Positions 1-10,441 are shown, counted from the first letter of the stretch. The stretch is 64,000 bases of DNA from Yponomeuta sedellus (GCA_934045075.1 OW203738.1:2108001-2172000); one strand, 5' to 3'. The notes: generated by a model from the sequence alone, not told the origin. Program-made: numbers and translations.

Positions 1-578
1 GATCCTATGTATTAGGAGTTAAAACATGGAAATAAATAAATAAAATAAAACTCAAACAATCCTCAGGTTTCTTCGCGATGTTTTTCTTCACCGGTTAAAT
101 TACTCAGTTCCCTGTATCACGCTGCCTCATGGTTGAATGACAAACTGATCGTGGCGACAAAAAACGCCTTTTATAGGCAAGTGTCCTCTTTTTCTTTGCG
201 CTGCGGAGGGTTGCTCGCGTCCTGAAAACATTGTGTCGCCGTGTCGCCATGAATAGAGGTTTGTTCTGGGTGGACTATGAAATTTAAATGTAGAAAAAGA
301 ATTAAAACACCGGGCAAGTGCGAGTCGAACTCGGTTACCGAGAGTTCCGTAGCACAATAAACAGATAAAATTGAGCATTACGTTAATAACGTTAATATCA
401 ATCTAATTGAAGGAGGAAAACTGTCGGATTTATTTTTTTAACATCCTTTGATCGATCTTAAAATTTAACTTAAAGTATTCAATAACTCAGAAATAATAGC
501 TAAAATTTATTAATGTTTTAACGCCTTAGGACGTTTATTGTAGGGGTTACAAAATGATTCTCCTTAAGTATTTTGGCT
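1..578. other. No gene seen; two small repeat scraps
   Basis: AT-rich sequence. At about 68-96 there is a minus-oriented scrap of the 'gtgaaggaaaacatcgtgag' motif found in SINE-4. At about 300-357 (minus strand) there is a tRNA-T-arm-like piece (gagttcgactcgc) of another SINE type. The open frame at 127-378 overlaps these and has no coding character. Confidence 0.5.
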
Positions 579-666
579 GTCTTTGTTTCTGGTTCCCACG
601 ACACAAGGCATCCTAGTGTGGAGCGAGAAGTAATGTATGTGCCTTTGTGTAAAAAGTTATGTTATG
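579..666 (+). repeat. SINE-2 3' fragment
   Basis: Matches the tail of the SINE-2 family (tctggttcccacgacac ... cctagtgtgg) seen complete at 60268-60462. The tRNA-like head is missing. Confidence 0.75.
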
Positions 667-1614
667 TTTATTAATTGATTTCGATCGAAGTTTCAATGCT
701 TAAAAAAATTATGTACTTATAACTACGCTTTTTCTCGTTTGATGAACTTGATAAAAGCTTTTGTTTGATTTAATTCAATTCTATCTATTTATTTCAAATA
801 TAAAAGTACTACTGAAGGTACTTTTCACAACTAATTTACTACCTGACTTTCTAAACAAAGGCTACATGTCTAAATTCTGTAACTGCGACAATTCTGTGTA
901 CTCTAAACGGTCTGTAATCTTTTCGTCCAACGGATTTAGGTCAATTATCGTAGTCCTAAGCAGACACAAGAGATCGTGAAAGGGTTCTATATTTTTTTTA
1001 TTAAATGCACGGATCCCTAAAATGAACAATGCGCTGTCGGCTGCGTATTACATAACGATAATAATAGAGGCTACAAAAGATAACTACATTTATTCATTTC
1101 TAGTTACCTACAGTCTCCCAGCTCTCGGGCATTGTTGGAAAATTCCCTGAAACATTCTTGGAAAAAATTCGAGCAGCTTTTTCTAAAGTAAAGAGGAAAT
1201 CTCAGTGTATTTTCAAGGTAATTATGTTTGCTGAAACTAAGCATACGCTCCTACCTCTGCTTAGTTAGTCGTTTTGTTTATTTTTTTCTCTGTACCAGTG
1301 GTTCTTAGTGGTTGATGAGATTTCTTGTTGATACGTACTAAGACCGTTGTTACTGTTGAATAGAACTTCGAGAATACACTATTTCTAATTTTGTTGAACT
1401 GAACAATGAAGCTAAGCATGGCAAATCAAACATCGCTACGAATATTTTTATGATCATTCTACCAAGCCCAGTATTACGCTCATATTGTACGCCCGGATCA
1501 GTGGAGTACATACCATCAGTTCGAGTACATGGCATAAAACAGCTACTCGTCTCACTGCATTTAGTATTTTTTGCGATTGCAAAGTTGGTTCCATAGATTA
1601 GATTAGATAGCAAT
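667..1614. other. No gene or recognised repeat
   Basis: AT-rich, unassigned DNA. The frames at 761-979 and 1350-1613 show no conserved motif, splice context or codon bias and are treated as chance. Confidence 0.5.
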
Positions 1615-1762
1615 CCTTGTATGTCCCCACTGCTGGGGCACGGGTCTCTTCCTGCAGGAAGGTTAAGCCTTGACCACGGGAGCCAAGTCCGGGTTGGTGG
1701 GGGATTGTAAGACAGTGGCGGGCCTTACTGTCAGAAGTTATCAAGCCGCCCTGGCTTCTGTT
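1615..1762 (-). repeat. 5S-SINE, 3' part
   Basis: Minus-oriented 3' portion of the 5S-rRNA-derived SINE, from the 'cccagcagtgggg' tail through the 'ccactgtcttacaatcc' block. It is 5' truncated before the 5S-like head. A small deletion lies in the 'cctgcatcgcagg' stretch. Confidence 0.85.
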
Positions 1763-2166
1763 TCATTTATGTTTATTGATTATAAAATAATGAGTTTGGG
1801 AAATTTGGTCTATCTAAATCTTAATTAGATAAACCTGAAAAAAATAAAAATCGTTTGTTATCGAAATCCTTAGAATCGGTTTCACCGAATTTTATGATTT
1901 GTTTTTTTTTTGTGTATGTGGGTAGTTTGAGAATAGGCTGTGGGCTAGTTAGTATGGCAAAACAAAGTTTGCAGATTCAGCTAGTAAATTATAAATAAAA
2001 TGCTACGCAGACCCCAGACATAAAATAACGTAGATCCTCAGAACACAAAAAGAAGGAGAAGATGAGATAAGTGAGAGCACTTAACACTTTCGCGGACGTT
2101 TTTAAAATCTATTATTCTTTTAATTGTTATGTATGCTATAGCATCCGCGCGTCCGCGAAGGGGTTA

Positions 2167-2337
2167 AGCCACGTTTTCACGGTCTTAGTGCGCTCGGTCC
2201 GAGTGCGCCATCCGAGTAAACTAATGCTTTTATTGGCTATTTTGGTGTTGTCACGAAAAACCGTCCAATCAGAAGCATTAGTTTCGCGTCGGATGACGCA
2301 CTCGGTCCGAGCATACTAGGACCGTGAAAATGCGGCT
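2167..2337. mobile_element. MITE with ~70-bp terminal inverted repeats and TTA duplication
   Basis: The ends AGCCACGTTTTCACGG and its near-complement at 2323-2337 are inverted, and similarity extends inward about 70 bp each side (both contain actaatgctt). It is flanked by TTA at 2164-2166 and 2338-2340. A 3-bp TWA duplication is typical of PIF/Harbinger elements. No coding capacity. Confidence 0.8.
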
Positions 2338-2460
2338 TTACTCGCACAGCTACATTTTTCTCATAATATTTATTTGATTATAACATAAACCACCGGCTCA
2401 TGATTCGCCGTTAACACAAATAAATCAGCCAATGAGAAGGTTATGAAATGAAAGATTATA

Positions 2461-2568
2461 TTCAAAGTAGCGCAGAAACTACGGCTTAATGAACGTTACA
2501 ATTCAAACTAGGTGTCCATTTCAAAATCTTTTGGAGAAAATTATGGATAAAAATCTGCCACGCCCATG
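2461..2568. repeat. Dispersed repeat, copy 1
   Basis: Shares the stretch around 'ctaggtgtccatttc' with 56746-56850, in the same orientation. No ends or type could be defined. Confidence 0.55.
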
Positions 2569-2816
2569 AAGCATTTCTCCTTTTTTGTGTTCTGAGCGTA
2601 GACCTGAATACCGCTTCGTGTATTTCGGAAAAGATTTGATTGCTTCGTCGATCGAGTGGTTAAAATACTGGACTACGGCAACCGCGAGTTTTACTCTACC
2701 TCAGCCTAGGTGTATTTCCTTGTTTATGATGATGGCACCAGGTGTCCCAGTTGGTGATCAGGTTAAGTGATTGTGTCCTGTGAAATGTATAATGTAAATG
2801 TGTAATGTATGTACAG

Positions 2817-3049
2817 CTGTTAGCTTTTAGAATATACCTCAGGCTCTAGAGTAGGCTTCGGTTTTCGCCGAAAGCATACGAGTGTAATACTACTTCCTGC
2901 TCTGTATAAAACTTTTGTCCGCTATTTTGAAAAGTTATTGTTCTGTAGTTACGACAGATTAAGTGCTATATTAGTTCCGATATTTCTATTATACGAATAT
3001 ATCCGATTCTTCCCACTATAGCCGAAGTACATTCTAGAAGCTGTCAGAC
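2817..3049. mobile_element. MITE-A copy
   Basis: Begins CTGTTAGCTTTTAGAAT and ends with the complement (attctagaagctgtcag). The inverted ends are about 30 bp. The body matches the nested copy at 15540-15765 and the fragment at 14813-14893. Confidence 0.8.
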
Positions 3050-3090
3050 TGTCTATATGTGTTGTTGGTTTTCAATTAAACTATCCACGA

Positions 3091-3450
3091 AGCGCTCGTG
3101 GCCTAGTCGAACCGGGTGATTGGAAACAATCACTTGAGTTAAGCGACAACAGGCGCGGTCAGGTGCCAGGGTGGGTGACCGTACCGTGACTACCGCTAGT
3201 GGCACTTTTTCGAGCGCTTTCGTGCTTCACAAGGCACGTTAAGCCTGGTGTTGGCTGTCATGTAATGACAGTCGTTAAGCCATGTCTTATGGCTTCTTCA
3301 TCATATATAACTTCTGACAGTAAGGCCCGCCACTGTCTTACAATCCTCCGCCAAACCGGACTTGACCCCTGTGGTGGAGTATGGCCTTACCTTCCTGCGA
3401 TGCAGGAAGAGAACCGTGCCCTAGCAGTGGAGACGTAGAAGGACTGATAT
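3091..3450 (+). repeat. 5S-SINE, near full length
   Basis: Starts agcgctcgtggcctag. The head contains the 5S-like block (taagcgacaacaggcgcggtc, then gggtgggtgaccg), followed by the family body and the 'ctagcagtgg' tail. The head resembles the internal promoter of 5S rRNA (intermediate element and box C). Confidence 0.88.
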
Positions 3451-3499
3451 CCATCGATCGAATTATCCTATGACAATTAGACACTTCTGTGGTCTCCTT

Positions 3500-3526
3500 C
3501 TACGTAATGAGATGATTTATACAGCA
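3500..3526 (-). repeat. SINE-4 3' end scrap
   Basis: Reverse complement of 'gctgtataaatcatctcatt', the end of SINE-4 seen at 24130-24160. Confidence 0.55.
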
Positions 3527-3713
3527 TCCTAGCCCACAGCTTTCCTTCCATACCATGCATGTAGCCGATTGGTTTCGAATAAGTTGTTTCACACTTTAGG
3601 TTCAGGGTTCACATCTCAGTGACATTTTAAAACAGCCACCGTTGAGTTTTATTTTCAGATTATAAAAGCCTATCTTTGCAACCGCTTTTTATTAAACCTT
3701 ATCAACCGACTTC

Positions 3714-4175
3714 AAAAAAGGAGGAGGTTCTCAATTCGACCCGTATGTTTTTTTTCTATATTTGTTACGCGATAACTCCGCCAATTATGAACCGATTTGA
3801 ACAAATCTTTTTTCGGCGTATAGGTAATACCTCAAGGGTGGTCCCATTTAAATTTAATAATAAAAAAACAACCCCCAAGGGTGGAAAATTGGGGATGAAC
3901 TTTTTTATACGCAATATCTGCGCCGATTATAAACCAATTTGAACGATTATTTTTTTGTTGAATAGGTATTATCAAAAGGGTGGTTTCATGCGAATTTGAA
4001 GAAAATATTTCACCCCCAAGGGTAGAACCATAGGGGTGTACCCTTATCTCTGCGATATCTCCGCCGATTATGAACCGATTTGAACAATTCTTTTTTTGTT
4101 ACATAGGTAATCACAAGGGTGGTCCCATGTGAATTTGAAGAAAATATTTCACCCCCAAGAATAGAACGTTAGTTG
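3714..4175. repeat. Tandem array, about 142-bp period, three units
   Basis: The block 'gcgatatctccgccgatt..gaaccgatttgaac' recurs at about 3769, 3911 and 4052. Each unit continues with a T-run, 'ggtggtcccat' and 'cacccccaag'. The array is headed by 'accgacttcaaaaaagg' at 3714. Non-coding; a 3-unit minisatellite-like repeat, probably inside a transposon. Confidence 0.8.
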
Positions 4176-4248
4176 TTACGAGATATCTAATGGCACTGGG
4201 AGTGCTGAGCGGCGTGCGTAGAGTTTGACAAATCTTACTAATTCCATT

Positions 4249-4661
4249 CTATTCACTATGATTACGCAACCTAATCATTTCAGTGAGAGCTTTGTCGTCG
4301 TGTGGTCGATTTAATAATTTATTAGCATCCAAATCGGACAAAGCAATGACATCCAATGTTTATCGAGATAAACGATCGTGTATCAAGCCGAGCCCGTGAG
4401 AGCGTTGCTCTTCGGTTTCGCTTGATAAACGATCGTGTATCAAACCAAGCCGATGAGTCCGGTGTTCAGGGCTTTCATTGATCCTGGTTAAATTTTCGTA
4501 TGCTCTCATTTTCGAAAGTCTAGAAGTCCGCTGCTCATCACTCTCCTTTAATATATTATTAGCATTTCTTTCTCTACTTTCTTTTAAACGCACTTCCCTG
4601 TCTTTGTTTCCTCCGAACGGCGCTGTCTCATTAGAGCTGCGCGTTTAGTAGGCCTACCCAT
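4249..4661 (-). pseudogene. Relic of a transposon protein with repeated arginine-rich ES.E.R..RL motifs
   Basis: From an ATG at 4661 the minus strand encodes MGRPTKRAALMRQRRSEE. After a frameshift it gives a chain of repeats of the form R.xESxEQRxxRLxxxR (for example RINESPEHRTHRLGLIHDR), with the last repeat unit duplicated. One in-frame stop (TAA) follows HDRLSR, after which the same frame runs on (DVIALSDLDANKLLNRPHDDK) to a TAG at 4249. From memory, similar repeats occur at the N-terminus of helicase-type (Helitron/PIF1-like) transposon proteins in arthropods. That link is inference, since no helicase or Rep motif is present. It is broken by a frameshift and a stop. Nearest neighbours are the tandem array at 3714 and a palindromic MITE at 4718. 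Confidence 0.5.
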
Positions 4662-4717
4662 ATTAAATGCACTAAGGGTATCTACAAAAAAGTAACCCTA
4701 AAATTTTTGAAATAAAA

Positions 4718-5151
4718 TAATTAACTTTTAAAAAAAAATAAAACCGACTTCAAATGCGTGAACACAAAAAAAAACTAAAAATTAAAAAATAATTCCTAAT
4801 ATCCATTACCTAATACTATAATTTTCCTAAACTATGTCAAAGTAATTAAAGTTACTTTGACATAGTTTAGGCTATGTCATAGTTTAGGCAAACCCCGCCA
4901 CGCGCGCCTAGCGTCCCCCGCCACCGCGCCGCACGTCTCTTGCTCGCGGCTAAACTTAATACGACTGGCACCGACTCCAAAAAACAATAGGTATATGAGT
5001 AAAACTATTGTAAGATATTTAGCTGGTTTAACTTTAATTACTTTGACATAGTTTAGGAAAATTATAGTATTAGGAATTATTTTTTAATTTTTAGTTTTTT
5101 TTTGTGTTCACGCATTTGAAGTCGGTTTTATTTTTTCTAAAAAGTTAATTA
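4718..5151. mobile_element. Long-palindrome MITE (120-135 bp arms)
   Basis: The arms 4718-4853 and 5031-5151 are inverted copies. Both contain 'aaaaccgacttcaaatgcgtg' (split at 20 bases: aaaaccgacttcaaatgcgt, then g) and 'ctttgacatagtttagg'. The core of about 180 bp is GC-richer (ccccgccacgcgcgcc). The left arm has a short internal duplication of 'atagtttaggc'. No coding capacity. The type was not assigned beyond a TIR/foldback DNA element. Confidence 0.8.
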
Positions 5152-5631
5152 ATTTTTTTGTTCACAGCTGCAGGCAATACAGGCTTTTCTGTAACGTTCT
5201 TTAGAGCAGATTTTTAACGAACAATGGCAGGCAAAGGCGGTTGTCGGCTTTCCTCGCGGAGTTTTCCTCGGAATAAGCGGGTGGATAATTTGGTTCTCAC
5301 AATCGGTTATTTTTTTTCATAGCCTTTTAATCCGCTATTTGACTGTCTTTACAAGTAAGTCTTAAATGGTAAATATGTCTTCCATTGGACCAACAAATAT
5401 TTTAGTATATTTTTAGAGGACCTAAAAGCAACAAAAAAAATATATTTTAAAGCTTTACTTTGCTAAACAGCTAAAAACGCGGTCAGCCATTTTTGTCTAC
5501 GGTTTGAAGTCCAAAAATTGTAAACAAAGTTTGACATTCAATTTTCTGTAAGTGATCTCTGAGCATAGTGAAATAACAACAACGCAACCATGATTTCATC
5601 GAATTTACATCCAAAATATACCAATTATCAT
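5152..5631. other. No gene seen; flank of THAP relic
   Basis: No open frame over 60 codons and no recognised repeat. An ATG at 5590 in 'caaccatg' is in frame with the THAP relic but meets a stop at 5650. Confidence 0.45.
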
Positions 5632-5802
5632 TATAGCATTGTTAGAGAATGAAAAAACACGTCAATAAAGACCCCCGGGAAGTTGTGGATTCGTGTACCC
5701 AGTGAAATTAACATTCGAAAAACTTGGCTCAAACTTGCCAAAAGAGACCCCAACTCTTTATCAATTGAAATCCGGGTGTATTTGTGTGAAGATCACTTTG
5801 AT
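5632..5802 (+). pseudogene. THAP zinc-finger exon relic
   Basis: Read in one frame from 5632, the peptide contains KNTSIKTPGKLWIRVP, RKTWLKLAKRDP and YLCEDHFD. This is the middle and C-terminal part of a THAP domain, including the C-x2-H half of the C2CH zinc site (CEDH). It ends at GAT followed by gtaagt, a good splice donor. The first ligand pair is lost: where a THAP domain needs C-x(2-4)-C, the sequence reads Y-SIVRE-stop (5632-5652). THAP domains bind DNA and occur in P-element-type and other transposases and in host regulators. This copy cannot fold as a zinc finger and looks like a dead transposon or gene exon. Confidence 0.68.
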
Positions 5803-6291
5803 GTAAGTCCTATAATAATCAACGTCCACTGGCTCTGGCTGATTTCAAGATAGCGGATAGCGTTTTCGCCGTTACGAATTAAACGAGGAAAAAAAAATTT
5901 TACTTTGCAAATTTTCATCCTGCATACGTACTTACTTAGCAAAATCAATATATTTCGGTTTCTTACATTAAATACAATAGGAAATATTCATTTATTGCGT
6001 CAAATTTAATACGTGTCAAATAGCGGATTGCGGGCGTCTCTTTCAGGTTGCCCAGAGCGAGAAAGGGAAAGGTTATGTAATTAGAATCCTGTCAACAGTA
6101 GCCGAACTACACAAATACTCACGGCGACCTCAGTGGACTATTTAATTAAATGGAGGTACTTGCGTCTCGCTTAGATTGCAGTGACATTGTTTTTATACCC
6201 TAGGCGACAATATAGAAACGTGAGAAAAGTGACGAAATAAAACCATGAAATAAGGTTTTTCAGGGTTTTCGTGACCACAAAAAATTATATC
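5803..6291. other. No gene or recognised repeat
   Basis: Unassigned sequence following the THAP relic donor. No further exon with a matching acceptor could be recognised. Confidence 0.45.
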
Positions 6292-6370
6292 AACCCTTTG
6301 GATGTCGCCACTGCACGGGTCACTTCCTGCATCGCAGGAAGATTAGGCCATACTCCACCAAGGGGGCCAA
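6292..6370 (-). repeat. 5S-SINE 3' fragment
   Basis: Minus-oriented 3' tail (cttcctgcatcgcaggaag, catactccacc), truncated. It lies 60 bp from the fuller copy at 6434. Confidence 0.8.
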
Positions 6371-6433
6371 GTCAAGCCAATTAAAGTAATTAAAAGCCAA
6401 TTAAACAAGCAGAATGTAAATTATTTCGCTCGA

Positions 6434-6795
6434 TATCAACCCTTGAACGTCCCCACTGCTGGGGCACGGGTCTCTTCCTGCATCACAGGAAGGTTAGGCC
6501 ATACTCCACCACGGGCGCCAAGTCCGGGTTGGTGGAGGATTGTAAGACAGTGGTGAGCCTTACTGTCAGAAGTTATTAAGCTGCCCATAAGGCCTCTGAC
6601 ATGGCTTAACGACTGCCATTACATGACAGCCGGCACCAACGGCTTAACGTGCCTTGCGAAGCACGGAAGCGCTCGGAAAAAAATGCACTAGCGGTAGTCA
6701 CGGGACGGTCACCCATCCTGCACCTGACCGCGCATGTTGTTGCTTAACTCAATTGATTGATTCCAATCACCCGGTTCGGCTAGGCCACGAACGCT
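6434..6795 (-). repeat. 5S-SINE, full length
   Basis: Minus strand. It has the complete tail-to-head structure, ending with the 5S-like head 'ggtcacccatcctgcacctg' and 'taggccacga'. The open frame 6654-6857 is inside it and is not a gene. Confidence 0.88.
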
Positions 6796-7065
6796 TCAAA
6801 TTATTTACCTGGAAAGAAATGTTTGTTTTCTGTTTCCTATATTTTTTTGTTTTGTGAAGTTTCAAGATACTGCAATCAAAGTTTTAGATACTTACAGTTT
6901 TATTCTGTTTTTCTGTGACGTCACGTCGTCATACTCGTAGCATCGTAAAGAGTTTATTGTCCTTTCCAGAGAAAAAGGGCTTTTATCATTGCTCGTAGAA
7001 ATGCAGCCAGAAGTATTAATTAAACGGCATCCATTGTTATAGCCGCCTATATTATTACAACCGTA

Positions 7066-7268
7066 TGGGCGAGTCATCGGCATCAGTGAAACCTCGAACA
7101 CTTGAAGCTTTCACTGATGCCGGTGAGTCGCCCATTAGCTCAGTTGGAAAGAGCGCTGGCACGGATAGCCAGAGGTCGCGGGTTCGAATCCCGGCATGGG
7201 TGGAATTTGTAGCCTCTAAGTAGGTTTTTAAATTGTACTTAGCACGGGTTAGTGCATTAAAAAAATAA
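7066..7268 (+). repeat. SINE-1 with inverted start
   Basis: The tRNA-like head is at 7130-7201 (A-box tagctcagttgg, B-box ggttcgaatcc) and is followed by the family tail 'cacgggttagtgcatt'. The segment 7066-7100 (gagtcatcggcatcagtgaa) is an inverted copy of 7108-7132, so the element folds back on itself at its 5' end. Confidence 0.82.
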
Positions 7269-8132
7269 CATGAGCTTATATTTGCAAGCCTCTTTCTTCA
7301 ATTACGATCTGTAAAGGAAGATAAAGTCTGTTTTGTTAGGTAGCACTATTGAACCTCACGGAACCCCCTAAAGTTCCACTTAATGTTAAAACGTGATATC
7401 GCAGGGTCATTTCCAAAGAAGGTTATTGGGATAACCGTTGAGCTTTCCTATCTTTCCTTTATGGATAAAGGTCGGCACTTCAACTTGATGTTAGTTAATA
7501 ATGCTTGTCGAGTCTCACACAACTGAGACGTGTTTGTCTAACAGCTTTTGCAGTTCACCCGGAATAAATACGTCGTTAGTTCTTATTTCCATCAATAGAA
7601 GGCACTTTGTTGACTGCATCGCAGTATGATAGTGTCTTAGTAAAAGGTATATATATTTTTATTAACCTTTGCTCGCTGTGTTCATTCAGAGAGTCAATAT
7701 ATTTATTAGTGTTTCAGATAATAATATCATTGTGTTTCAATCAGTTCTTAAAAGCCTGGGAGAAAGACGAGGGACTATCCTCCGGTTACTTTTTTGTCCG
7801 TCGACATAGATCTCTTATAAATTGTATCGAATAACGCACACGAAGAACTAAAAGTACCCCGTACAAAAATTCCGTCAAGTTACCGCGGACATCAAGAGAC
7901 CGGAGTGGACAAAAGTTCGGTGTTCTCTATTAAAACGCTTTTTCTTTTTCAACTTCATGTAAATTACAACACAATGTAATCTCAGAATACTTGCTTCCAT
8001 AACGTACGCTTCACTCAATTTACGGGGAACAAAATGACCGCACACCGTAGGCGTTGAGTCCGCGACAAGTTCACGGAGGACATTTTTTACAATTCAGGGA
8101 CTTTTCGCGATACTCATTCATAGTTATATTTT
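7269..8132. other. No gene seen
   Basis: No supported gene. The frame at 7607-7834 has no conserved motif. No repeat recognised. Confidence 0.45.
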
Positions 8133-8222
8133 AACTGAGTTAAGCAACAACAGGCGCAGTCAGGTGCAGGATGGGTGACCGTCCCGTGTTTAGCGCTAGT
8201 GGCATTCTGCCCGAGAGCTTCC
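8133..8222 (+). repeat. 5S-SINE head fragment
   Basis: Contains the 5S-like promoter block (taagcaacaacaggcgcagt, ggatgggtgaccg) and 'gctagtggcatt', then is truncated on the 3' side. Confidence 0.82.
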
Positions 8223-8807
8223 ATAATTTTCATTAGTAATTTTTGCTGAGGGAAGTTGCAAACGGTCTTGCAATAGTGCCGAATATTAATATATCGGTTC
8301 CATCTTTAGCTCAATCGGACTACATGAGAACGGTAACTTCACGATTTTTTTTTATACAAGGCAATGTCGTACGTAATAAAGGTATGAAACAAAATGACGT
8401 CGTTAGCCATTGTCCAATGTGAAAACAGCAGCGATGAACGCCAACTGATTGTAGATAAACTATAGATTATGTATCGATTCGACATCAAAACTTCACACCA
8501 GCCCTCATCAATAAAGCCTGTTACAGGCTTCAGCCCTTAAAGCCATCCATCACTCAACACTTAAGTACTGAATCTTGAGTCGCACTTCGACGCTCGAGTG
8601 TTTACGAACTTCACTGAAGCTTGTACATTAAGTTTAGTACACATAACATCACAGTGATGCTTCAACCGCCACTCTAAAATCACCTCTATTACAAGTTGAT
8701 AAGACCGAAGATAAGGTCAAAGTGTTGAAGATGGAAAGTAGTTTTCCAGCTGAAACTTTCATTGGTGCTTTATTAATGTTTATTAAGATTCACTTCTAAT
8801 ATCAATC
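8223..8807. other. No gene or recognised repeat
   Basis: Unassigned sequence without open frames of note. Confidence 0.45.
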
Positions 8808-9169
8808 CACCGCAGCCCCGGCTGCTGAGTGATCAACGATCACAAAGGTAAGCAACACAGGGCGCGTTCAGTGACTATGTCTTTGACTAAGTCCATGATT
8901 AACGCTAGTGGCATTTTTCCGAGCGATTCCGTGCTTTGCAAGGCACGACAAGCAGTTGGTGCCGGTTGCCGTCGACAGATAGCAGTCGTTAAGCCAAGTC
9001 AGAGGCCTTATCGGGGCTTCAAAACTTCTGACAGTAAGACCAGCCACTGGTCTTGAAAGCCTCCACCAATGCGGACTTGGCGCCCGCGGTGGAGTATGGA
9101 CTATACCTTCCTCAGGGAAGTGACCCATGCTCCTCGGTAGGGACATAATGCGTTGATGATGATGATGAT
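8808..9169 (+). repeat. 5S-SINE, divergent subfamily B
   Basis: It shares the body with the main family but has a different head (cgcagccccggctgctgag), a diverged 5S-like block, 'cctcagggaagtgacccatg' in place of the usual 3' block, and a (gat)n end. The same variant occurs at 38222-38703 and 47192-47322, so it is a subfamily rather than one mutated copy. Confidence 0.82.
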
Positions 9170-9220
9170 TAATCCACCAGCTTGATAAACCGACAGAGGC
9201 AGATTGCTGGAAGTGGCTTT

Positions 9221-9917
9221 GGTTCTCTGCCTTTTCGCAGAAACATTTTCGGCCGATAATCATTTGGCAACTAACGTTTTGAAGAATATTATTTTGCGGC
9301 ATAATCATTTGCCAACTATTCTTATAATTTTTTTTTATTTCCCAACCTCGTAGTTGCCAACTGTTTGTTTGCTTTGCTTTTTATAATGACATCTTTCAAA
9401 ATGCCAACTTTTAAGTAGCGTATGTTTTACGCGTAGTATTCATTCGATCGGCCAAATTTTTTTCTGCAAAAGGGCAGAGAACCTTCGATCTTACATGTTC
9501 AACCTAACACGCTCCTTCGCGCTCCGCTACGCTACGCGCTTCGTCGCACCTATATTTTTGTCGCAGATTGAGTCTCGTCGGCCACCCCTCTAGCCATACC
9601 GAGTATTATTTATATTAAATAAAAAATGCACTTAAAAATGTTTTTTTATCATAAAATCAATGTATGAAAAGGGGACTGTTCTACTGACGAAACTTTATTC
9701 ATCTAATAGTTGTTTGGCCTAGTAAAAGACTTGAAAAATAATAAATTCGCAAAACGTTTTGCGTCATTATAATAATCAGCTTAACAATAATCCTACCAAA
9801 TGAAACGTTGCGATACAAAAATTTGTAAATCGTTTGTTGTCAACGTAAAAAATAGGTGAAACGTTGGTTGGCAAGTGATAATCAGCGTAACAATTTTCTG
9901 CGAAAAGGCAGGACACC
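9221..9917. mobile_element. Non-autonomous DNA transposon with 9-bp duplication (Mutator-like?)
   Basis: The ends GGTTCTCTGCCTTTTCGCAG and CTGCGAAAAGGCAGGACACC are inverted, and the 9-bp sequence AGTGGCTTT flanks it at 9212-9220 and 9918-9926. Subterminal 'ttggcaactaacgtt'-like repeats occur near both ends. A second inverted end (tctgcaaaagggcagagaac) sits inside at 9464-9484, so a smaller element may be fused within it. A 9-bp duplication fits Mutator-like elements, but no transposase is present, so this is inference. Confidence 0.72.
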
Positions 9918-9926
9918 AGTGGCTTT

Positions 9927-10430
9927 AGTGGAGTTTTATCGCATACAATTATGCGATATATTACTGTTCAGAGATTCGTGTATATATTTTTATTTAGCTT
10001 CTAATTTGCCTAATAAATAGGTAGGCTTTTTGTTTTCACAAGCAAAGTAATATTTGCGCACCCTGACGGGTAGAGCATGCCTGTACCATAATATTAAGAT
10101 GCCACCAACATGATATGTAATTACCATGCTTTAGCAAATAAATTATTCTATTCTATACAATTTACAGTTTGTCCGAAAATTCAAGAAACCGGAAGTGGAA
10201 CTTTATTAGTGGTGTTATCGAAAATTAAGATCATTTACTACCTTTAATTAATCACAACACATCTTTTTTATGAAATTAATGTATTTTTTAATTTTTATAA
10301 TGCTTTTGGGTACAAGAAATTAACTAACAAGAACTCTGAGCAAAAGAACTCAGACAAGAAGTCTGAGTAGGTAAAACCTTACTCTTTAATTTCTACACTT
10401 TTTGGACAAAATACGTTTTAAATATAAACT
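9927..10430. other. Probable LINE 3' UTR scrap, otherwise nothing
   Basis: 10075-10160 (gcatgcctgtaccata to ataaattattctattctata) looks like a plus-oriented LINE 3' end, with an AATAAA-like signal and short simple tail. The rest is unassigned. Confidence 0.45.
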
Positions 10431-10441
10431 GAAACAGACAG

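Noticed and set aside
3115..3190. Possible 5S rRNA gene
   Set aside because: Only the internal-promoter half resembles 5S rRNA. The rest is SINE body, and the pattern repeats at many loci.
3714..4175. Possible CRISPR-like array
   Set aside because: Three long similar units of about 142 bp with no short repeat-spacer pattern, in a eukaryotic genome. It is a tandem repeat.
7130..7201. Possible functional tRNA gene
   Set aside because: The cloverleaf is good, but U33 is missing, the sequence continues into a SINE tail without a Pol III terminator run, and the same structure occurs many times as a repeat.
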